Source of the DNA: Ruminococcus sp.
GTDB lineage: Bacteria; Bacillota; Clostridia; Oscillospirales; Ruminococcaceae
Direction: 5' to 3'
Length of the DNA stretch: 10,777 nt
NCBI GenBank assembly: GCA_023667165.1
Contig: JAMPAO010000001.1
Location: 20,498 to 31,274, forward strand
Of the stretch, positions 6,668 to 10,777 are shown piece by piece. Positions within the stretch are counted from its first letter, which is position 1. Each line of letters starts with the position of its first letter. The translations under genes were made by a program, and so were the position numbers. The notes under the pieces are model-generated. The model did not search any database. It was not told the origin of the DNA and saw nothing but the letters and a program-made list of their open reading frames with translations.

Positions 6668-7261
6668 TCAATTTCTCCATTCCAAAACATTTTCTAACTT
6701 TTTTCGAGGTCGTTCATTTGGATTTTCATTCGGGTATCCAAATGCCACGGCAGCCAAAAGTTCTCCTTCAGCATTTAGCCATTCACATAACTCTGCATAT
6801 GCAAAATATGTATCACACACCCAAAGACTGCCTATATCTTTTTCTGTGGCAGTTAAAAGCATATTTTGTATGGAAGCGCCAATAGACTGGATATTACAAA
6901 TATCGTACACACGTTCCTCGGCAGTCTGTTCTTTCAACAAACCTTTCCCCAAAGAATTAACAACGAAAATAACTACCGGTGACTGCTCCAGTATTTTAAC
7001 TGTGTATTTTGCTCCGGCAATATATTCTCTGCTTTGCGGCAATAACGCATTTCCTGTTTCCTCTCTAAGGATTCCCTTACGAAATGCATCCAACATTTCC
7101 TCTTTCTTTTTCCCTTGAACAACAATAAATTTCCAAGGCTGCCTATTTTTAGAGGACGGAGCTTTCACAGCACTTTGAATAATATCCAGAATATCCTGTT
7201 TGGGTATAGGTTTATTCTGATATTTTCTTATGCTACGCCTTTTATATATTTCTGAAATCAT
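6668..7261 (-). CDS. Nitroreductase-family FMN oxidoreductase
   Basis: This 197-residue protein is of the FMN-dependent nitroreductase family, which uses NAD(P)H to reduce nitro groups, quinones or flavins in the cytoplasm as a dimer. Visible hallmarks are the N-terminal RRSIRKY (8-14), which binds FMN phosphate, APSSKNRQPW (34-43), the central helix SIGASIQNMLLTATEKDIGSLWVCD, and the C-terminal VAFGYPNENP...RKKLENVLEW. Length is typical and the frame is intact. GAGGT lies eight bases before ATG at 7261. By eye the gene is near 40% GC, against roughly 50-55% in recQ, and it uses many ATA, AAA and AGA codons, so recent acquisition is possible. It stands alone with its own promoter and shares a terminator with recQ. 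The substrate is unknown. Confidence 0.92.
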   Translation of the reverse strand: MISEIYKRRSIRKYQNKPIPKQDILDIIQSAVKAPSSKNRQPWKFIVVQGKKKEEMLDAFRKGILREETGNALLPQSREYIAGAKYTVKILEQSPVVIFVVNSLGKGLLKEQTAEERVYDICNIQSIGASIQNMLLTATEKDIGSLWVCDTYFAYAELCEWLNAEGELLAAVAFGYPNENPNERPRKKLENVLEWRN

Positions 7262-7310
7262 TCTTATATACCTCGTTAAATACCGATTTATCGTGCCCGC
7301 TTGACAATTA

Positions 7311-7340
7311 ATTATATCATAAAGAAAATCAAAAAGTCAA
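7311..7340 (-). promoter_or_regulatory. Promoter of the nitroreductase gene
   Basis: On the minus strand TTGACT (7340-7335) is followed after 18 bases by a perfect TATAAT (7316-7311). The leader is about 45 bases. The spacing is one base above optimum, so activity should be moderate. Confidence 0.7.
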
Positions 7341-7432
7341 TATAATTTCCAAAACTCAATTCTCATCACAGTAATCCCCCGAAAATCGCGTCCGCCGCTT
7401 AACAAAAAAAAGTTTTTTTCCGCGGAAAGCTC

Positions 7433-7461
7433 TTGACATATTCCCGCTTTTGATTTATAAT
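7433..7461 (+). promoter_or_regulatory. Consensus promoter of tRNA-Leu
   Basis: TTGACA (7433-7438), 17 bases, TATAAT (7456-7461) is an exact consensus. Initiation near 7468 would leave only about five bases before the mature tRNA 5' end, typical of a dedicated stable-RNA promoter. Upstream, 7405-7418 holds an A-run/T-run palindrome that may act as an UP-like or bent element. Confidence 0.9.
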
Positions 7462-7472
7462 AATTATATCGC

Positions 7473-7556
7473 GCCGCTGTGGTGGAATAGGCAGACACAA
7501 GGGACTTAAAATCCCTCGGAGTAAAATCCGTACCGGTTCAAGTCCGGTCAGCGGCA
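7473..7556 (+). tRNA. tRNA-Leu, anticodon UAA
   Basis: The cloverleaf is complete. The acceptor stem GCCGCTG (7473-7479) pairs with CAGCGGC (7549-7555), with discriminator A at 7556. The anticodon stem AGGGA/TCCCT (7500-7504, 7512-7516) encloses the loop CTTAAAA, with anticodon TAA at 7507-7509. A long variable arm (CGGAGT...TCCG) marks a class II tRNA, and the T arm is ACCGG-TTCAAGT-CCGGT. The 3' CCA is not encoded (CTG follows), so it is added by nucleotidyltransferase. It reads UUA codons and, by wobble, UUG. Confidence 0.97.
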
Positions 7557-7563
7557 CTGGGGA

Positions 7564-7596
7564 TCGCTGCGGACGTTTTGGAGGCGTCCGCAGCGA
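7564..7596 (+). other. Strong hairpin after the tRNA, without a U-tract
   Basis: A perfect 12-bp GC-rich stem (7564-7575 with 7585-7596) with a nine-base loop begins eight bases after the tRNA 3' end. It is followed by CCGTATAATG, not by a T-run, so it is not a canonical intrinsic terminator. It may be an imperfect terminator, a barrier that defines the tRNA 3' end for processing, or a structure within the promoter of the downstream GNAT gene. Confidence 0.7.
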
Positions 7597-7605
7597 CCGT
7601 ATAAT
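7578..7605 (+). promoter_or_regulatory. Possible GNAT-gene promoter embedded in the hairpin
   Basis: A perfect TATAAT lies at 7600-7605, just past the hairpin, with TTGGAG (7578-7583, 3 of 6) in the hairpin loop at 16-base spacing. The right arm of the stem would occupy the spacer. No better promoter is visible before the GNAT gene, so either this site or read-through from the tRNA promoter should serve it. Confidence 0.3.
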
Positions 7606-7652
7606 GACGATAACCGTTGAGGAGTGTATTGTTTGTACAAATATCTTAAAAA

Positions 7653-7693
7653 GGAAATAGTATTGTAAGCGGAGGCTTGCTGACATTATTTCC
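7653..7693 (+). other. Imperfect stem-loop in the GNAT leader
   Basis: GGAAATA (7653-7659) pairs with TATTTCC (7687-7693), and inside it GTAAGC (7665-7670) pairs with GCTTGC (7675-7680) around a GGAG loop. The two stems are separated by an unpaired internal loop. There is no T-run after it. It could be a leader structure or a remnant repeat; no riboswitch class is recognisable. Confidence 0.4.
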
Positions 7694-7754
7694 GGTGAGT
7701 TTCCGCATGATCCGAATAACTTGATTTATTTGAATTTTTGAGGAGACTGTTATC

Positions 7755-8405
7755 ATGAAATATTTAATACGAAGAGAAACTGCCGCAGACCGCAGAACAG
7801 TTGAGGAGCTTATAAAGCAGAGCTTTTGGAATGTTAATTTTCCCGGCTGCGACGAGCATTATTTTGCCCATGTGCTGAGAGAGCATAAGGATTTTGTTCC
7901 CGAGCTTGATCTGGTCATTGAAACGGACGGCAGGATAATCGGCAGCGTAATGTACAGGAAAACCGTTCTGCGCAGCGAAAACGGAAATTCCCGTGAGATA
8001 CTTTCTTTCGGTCCGTTTTGCGTTCACCCCGATTTCCAAAGAAAGGGATACGGAAAGGCTCTTCTGGAGCATTCGTTCAAGACTGCGGCGGATATGGGGT
8101 TTGACGTTATTGTGATCTTCGGGCACCCGGGCAATTATATTTCCGGGGGATTTAAGAGCTGCAGGAAATATAATGTTTGCTTGGAGGGAGATTACTTTCC
8201 CGCGCCTCTTTTGGTGAAGGAGCTTAAAGAGGGCGCGCTTGACGGCGGAAGATACTTCTACGAGGAGGGCAACGCCGCTGCTCCCTGCGAGGATAGGGCG
8301 GCTTTTGAGGAGTTTGACAAAACCTTTCCGCATATGGAGAAAGGGTATAGGACTTCTCAGGAGGAGTTTTACATTTATTCCCATTCCGCTGTTGTAAGAG
8401 ATTAA
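7755..8405 (+). CDS. GNAT-family N-acetyltransferase
   Basis: This 216-residue cytoplasmic enzyme should transfer an acetyl group from acetyl-CoA to an amine. The GNAT core covers about 1-150: beta-1/alpha-1 YLIRRETAADRRTVEELIKQSF (3-24), beta strands LDLVIETDGRIIGSVMYRK (51-69), and motif A SFGPFCVHPDFQRKGYGKALL (84-104), whose Q-R-K-G-Y-G (95-100) binds the acetyl-CoA pyrophosphate. Motif B is around VIVIFGHPGNYISGGFKSC. A C-terminal extension of about 60 residues is rich in aromatic and acidic residues. GAGGAG lies nine bases before ATG at 7755. No partner gene accompanies it. It is the first gene after tRNA-Leu on the same strand. The acceptor is unknown; close relatives are annotated only as GNAT. 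Confidence 0.92.
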   Translation: MKYLIRRETAADRRTVEELIKQSFWNVNFPGCDEHYFAHVLREHKDFVPELDLVIETDGRIIGSVMYRKTVLRSENGNSREILSFGPFCVHPDFQRKGYGKALLEHSFKTAADMGFDVIVIFGHPGNYISGGFKSCRKYNVCLEGDYFPAPLLVKELKEGALDGGRYFYEEGNAAAPCEDRAAFEEFDKTFPHMEKGYRTSQEEFYIYSHSAVVRD

Positions 8406-8481
8406 GGCAATGCGTGGGATCCCTGCTTTTTTGTTCTTAATTTTTATTTCTGCACGTTGAGGCGATCTTAATGTATAGCCG

Positions 8482-8523
8482 AAGCTGCCCGCCCATACAA
8501 TTGGGCGGGCAGCTTTTTAATTT
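8482..8523 (+). terminator. Intrinsic terminator of the GNAT gene
   Basis: A 14-bp, very GC-rich stem (8482-8495 with 8502-8515) closes a six-base loop and is followed on the plus strand by TTTAATTTT. On the minus strand the stem is followed by CGGC and not by T, so it favours plus-strand termination but will also hinder transcripts from the convergent aldo/keto reductase gene. A T6 run at about 8431 lacks a stable stem. Confidence 0.85.
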
Positions 8524-8546
8524 TATGCCTGTATCCGTAAGCGTTG

Positions 8547-9539
8547 TTATTCCGCGAGTATTTTTTCGATTTCCGCGATCTCTTCTCCGGAAAAATCAAG
8601 ACGTTGTACGCAGGCTGCGTTTTCGGCGATCTGTTCGGGACGGCTCGCCCCGATAAGGACGGTGGCGACCGCTTCATTGCGAAGCACCCACGACAGCGCC
8701 ATCTGGGAGAGCTTCTGACCGCGCTTTTCGGCGACCGCGTTAAGACGGTTGAGCCGCGATATCATTTTTTCGTCAAGCTCGCCGCCTATCCATGTTTCAC
8801 CCTTGCCGACGCGGGAATCCTCCGGTACGCCGCCCAGGTATTTATTTGTGAGAAAACCCTGATAAAGGGGCGAAAATACCGCAAGACCGATCCCGTTTTC
8901 CTTGGAAAAAACGTCCAGACCGTCGCGCTCTATCCAACGGTTGAGCATGGAATAGGACGGCTGATTTACAATAAACGGGGTGCGAAGCTCGCGGAATATT
9001 TTTGAGATCTCCGCCGTCTGCTCCCTGTTGTAATTCGATATCCCCACATACAGCGCCTTTCCCTGCTTTACCGCATTGTCAAGGGCAAGAGCCGTTTCCT
9101 CCAAAGGCGTATCGGGATCGAAAATGTGGTGATAATAAATGTCGACATAATCAAGTCCCATGCGCTTGAGGCTCTGATCGAGGGAGGCTGTAAGGTATTT
9201 TCTTGAACCGTTTCTGTCGCCGTAGGGTCCGTCCCACATTTCATAACCCGCTTTTGTGGAAATGCACATCTCGTCGCGGTACCGCGCCATGCCTTTAAGT
9301 ATCTTACCGAAATTTTCCTCCGCGCTGCCGTTGTACGGGTTTCCGTAATTGTTTGCAAGATCGAAATGGCTGATCCCCAGATCGAACGCGGTGCGGACCA
9401 TTTCATCCATATTGGCAAAGCATCCTCTATGACCGAAATTCTGCCATAAGCCGAGGGACACTGCGGGAAGCTTCAGTCCGCTTTTTCCGCAGCGGCGGTA
9501 TATCATTTTGTCATATCTTTTTTCATCTGCCGTATACAT
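8547..9539 (-). CDS. Aldo/keto reductase of the YghZ (AKR14) type
   Basis: This 330-residue NAD(P)H-dependent TIM-barrel reductase should reduce small aldehydes. Relatives in E. coli act on L-glyceraldehyde 3-phosphate and methylglyoxal. The YghZ-like N-terminus (ERYDKMIYRRCGKSGLKLP type), the family tetrad Asp60, Tyr65 (HFDLANNYG), Lys96 (STKAGY) and His138 (DIYYHH), and C-terminal cofactor residues in VLIGASRPEQIAENA are all visible. ATG at 9539 is chosen over an earlier in-frame Met because AAGGAGAA lies directly upstream and MYTADEKRYDKM is the family start. That ATG begins one base after the stop codon of the GH26 gene, so the two are almost surely cotranscribed and translationally coupled. 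It probably clears reactive carbonyls or reduces a sugar-derived aldehyde. Confidence 0.93.
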   Translation of the reverse strand: MYTADEKRYDKMIYRRCGKSGLKLPAVSLGLWQNFGHRGCFANMDEMVRTAFDLGISHFDLANNYGNPYNGSAEENFGKILKGMARYRDEMCISTKAGYEMWDGPYGDRNGSRKYLTASLDQSLKRMGLDYVDIYYHHIFDPDTPLEETALALDNAVKQGKALYVGISNYNREQTAEISKIFRELRTPFIVNQPSYSMLNRWIERDGLDVFSKENGIGLAVFSPLYQGFLTNKYLGGVPEDSRVGKGETWIGGELDEKMISRLNRLNAVAEKRGQKLSQMALSWVLRNEAVATVLIGASRPEQIAENAACVQRLDFSGEEIAEIEKILAE

Positions 9540-9540
9540 T

Positions 9541-10593
9541 TTATTCTCCTTTTCCCCATTCGGGAAGCTCGTCAAGGGTTATAACATACTCGTCGTTATA
9601 GATCTTTTTCAGATCGTCCGTACCGTTATGATCGGTTATATATTCGGTGTGCCAGGTCATGAACCATACCCAGTCTGCGTTGCCGTCCCTGAGCTGCTTT
9701 ACCGTGGGGATCCTGCCGCATTCATGGAAGCATATGGGCATTTTATCGCCGGCAAGCTTTTCAACGCTCTGATAGAGCTTTTCGTTTGCGCCGTCATTAT
9801 AAGAGTCCGCGCCGATTATATCCGCATATTCGCTGCCCGGATACCATTTGTCATAGCCTCTGTTGTTTCCCGAAAGACCGAATACCCAGATGAGGTTGTC
9901 AAGCTCCCAATAGTCGGTGTAGCGGTCGTACATAACAGTCCAGAGTTTCTTGAAATTCTCCGCGCCGCCCTTGCTCCACCAGAACCAGCCGCCGTCCAGC
10001 TCGTGGAACGGACGCCACAGCACGGGGATATTTTGATCCTTAAGCTCCTTAAGAGCTTTTGCGCCCTTATCCATGCCGGCTATCAGCTTTTTGTATTCTG
10101 CCGTTCCCTCGGTCAGCGCCTTGTCCCAGTCGTCTATCTCGGTTTTCATGCACTCGTCCCAGCTTCCGCTGAAATCGCTGCCGCAGTGCCAGCATATGGT
10201 AACGATCCCTCCGCGCTCGTACCAATCGGCAGCACGCTTGTTTACGCCCTCAAAATCGTCGTTCATATAGTCAAGACCTCGTATCGCGGGGTATTTGCCG
10301 GTTTTTTCGTAAATGTATTCAAATTCGTACTGATCGCTGCCCATCCAGGTGGACTCCTGCTGTCCCGAAATAATGCCGTTTCGGTAGGTTTCGCAGATGT
10401 AACCGAACAGCTCCCGAGCCTCCTTTGAAGCGTCGGGGTTTGAGAGAGAGAGCTCGGTTTCCTTTGACGCGGCTGAAGCGGCGGTATTTTCCGTAACGCG
10501 CGCGGTACGTGCAGCCTCGGTATTTACCGAACAAGCCGATACCGATAACGCCAGCGCAGCCGCAGACATTACGGCGATAAATTTTTTCAACAT
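9541..10593 (-). CDS. GH26 glycosidase, probable beta-mannanase lipoprotein
   Basis: This 350-residue exported enzyme should hydrolyse internal beta-1,4-mannosidic bonds at the outer cell face. The signal peptide MLKKFIAVMSAAALALSVSAC carries a lipobox (VSA-C), so Cys21 should be lipidated. A short linker (22-50) rich in Ala, Thr and Ser precedes the catalytic barrel. GH26 signatures are SGQQEST (76-82), GLDYMNDDF, VTICWHCG (131-138), WRPFHELDGGWFWW (193-206) with acid/base Glu198, and ICFHECG (287-293) with nucleophile Glu291. The start at 10593 is preferred to an in-frame Met 47 codons upstream, because it gives a clean signal peptide and has AAAGGA about ten bases upstream. No carbohydrate-binding module or dockerin is present. 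GH26 also includes some beta-1,3-xylanases and lichenases, so mannanase is likely but not certain. Confidence 0.93.
   Translation of the reverse strand: MLKKFIAVMSAAALALSVSACSVNTEAARTARVTENTAASAASKETELSLSNPDASKEARELFGYICETYRNGIISGQQESTWMGSDQYEFEYIYEKTGKYPAIRGLDYMNDDFEGVNKRAADWYERGGIVTICWHCGSDFSGSWDECMKTEIDDWDKALTEGTAEYKKLIAGMDKGAKALKELKDQNIPVLWRPFHELDGGWFWWSKGGAENFKKLWTVMYDRYTDYWELDNLIWVFGLSGNNRGYDKWYPGSEYADIIGADSYNDGANEKLYQSVEKLAGDKMPICFHECGRIPTVKQLRDGNADWVWFMTWHTEYITDHNGTDDLKKIYNDEYVITLDELPEWGKGE
9544..9551 (-). promoter_or_regulatory. Ribosome site of the aldo/keto reductase inside the GH26 stop region
   Basis: AAGGAGAA is formed by the last two sense codons of the GH26 gene (Gly-Glu) and their flank, and lies six bases from ATG at 9539. 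Ribosomes that finish GH26 stop within the initiation site of the reductase, which implies coupled translation of the pair. Confidence 0.8.
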
Positions 10594-10777
10594 GACAGAT
10601 CTTTCCTTTCGTTTATATTTGCGGAAACGGCTGTCGGCTGCTTTTCCTCCGATTAGCGGGAAAAACGGGTACGATCGGTGTTTCCTTATTTGGGGTGTGA
10701 TGACACTACCGCTCAATGTCCGTCTTGCAAGCATCTTTTCCGTCTTTCTGCGTTAAAAATCCTTGCCATACGCAAGT
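10594..10777. other. Upstream region of the GH26 operon
   Basis: No convincing promoter is visible in these 184 bases. TATAAA on the minus strand at 10617-10612 has no -35 partner and is too close to the ATG. GTGT-GATG-ACAC at 10695-10706 is a small palindrome that could be an operator. At the window edge a 5-bp stem (10762-10766 with 10772-10776) precedes ATTTTT on the minus strand and may be the end of an upstream unit. Confidence 0.4.

Noticed and set aside
7604..7660. 18-codon ORF between the tRNA and the GNAT gene
   Set aside because: It has no ribosome site before its ATG, which overlaps the TATAAT, and no recognisable peptide features.
7399..7686. Minus-strand ORF of 95 codons across the tRNA-Leu gene
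   Set aside because: It is the antisense reading of the tRNA (the familiar spurious PLTGLEPVRI-type peptide) and has no ribosome site.
7755..8405. GNAT toxin of a toxin-antitoxin pair
   Set aside because: No RHH- or HTH-type antitoxin gene is next to it, and the protein is longer than typical TacT-like toxins.
9508..10428. Plus-strand ORF of 306 codons opposite the GH26 gene
   Set aside because: It is a shadow of the GH26 and reductase genes; it has no domain, no ribosome site and no family-like pattern.
10594..10734. 47-codon N-terminal extension of the GH26 protein
   Set aside because: It would bury the lipoprotein signal peptide, and it has no ribosome site at its Met.

Overview
The window reads as ordinary chromosome from a Gram-positive Firmicute, most likely a fibre-degrading Oscillospiraceae/Ruminococcus-type gut bacterium. 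This is an inference from four things: strong sigma-A promoters with AGGAGG-type ribosome sites, a secreted GH26 mannanase-like lipoprotein, a clostridial-type DUF2383-like protein, and a RecQ with a C-terminal extension of the kind I associate with Firmicutes. I see no phage, insertion sequence, CRISPR array, toxin-antitoxin pair or recognisable defence system.

Left part (1-3890), all on the minus strand and mostly single-gene units. An alpha/beta hydrolase (56-838) has a consensus promoter and an operator-like palindrome, and is bracketed by two copies of a ~40 bp imperfect repeat. Next come an AraC-type regulator with a GyrI-like effector domain (1098-1967), a five-helix membrane protein with a very acidic tail (2232-3233), and a DUF2383-like helical bundle protein (3426-3887). 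The last three each end in a clear intrinsic terminator.

Middle (3890-7560). RecQ helicase (4176-6494, plus strand) is divergent from the DUF2383-like gene, with a perfect TTGACA-17-TATAAT promoter, a leader of about 115 nt and a poor ribosome site. A bidirectional terminator separates it from a convergent AT-richer nitroreductase (6668-7261). tRNA-Leu(UAA) (7473-7556) follows with its own perfect promoter and almost no leader.

Right part (7560-10777). A strong hairpin without a U-tract and a TATAAT lie just after the tRNA, ahead of a GNAT acetyltransferase (7755-8405). A 14-bp terminator stem separates it from a tightly coupled minus-strand pair: a GH26 glycosidase lipoprotein (9541-10593), then, one base after its stop codon, an aldo/keto reductase of the YghZ type (8547-9539). 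The pair suggests extracellular mannan attack linked to cytoplasmic carbonyl reduction, but that link rests only on the operon.

No gap between genes exceeds 300 bases. The items most worth a second look are the GH26-AKR pair, the repeat-flanked regulated hydrolase, the RecQ C-terminal domain, the unrecognised membrane protein, and the tRNA/hairpin/GNAT junction.
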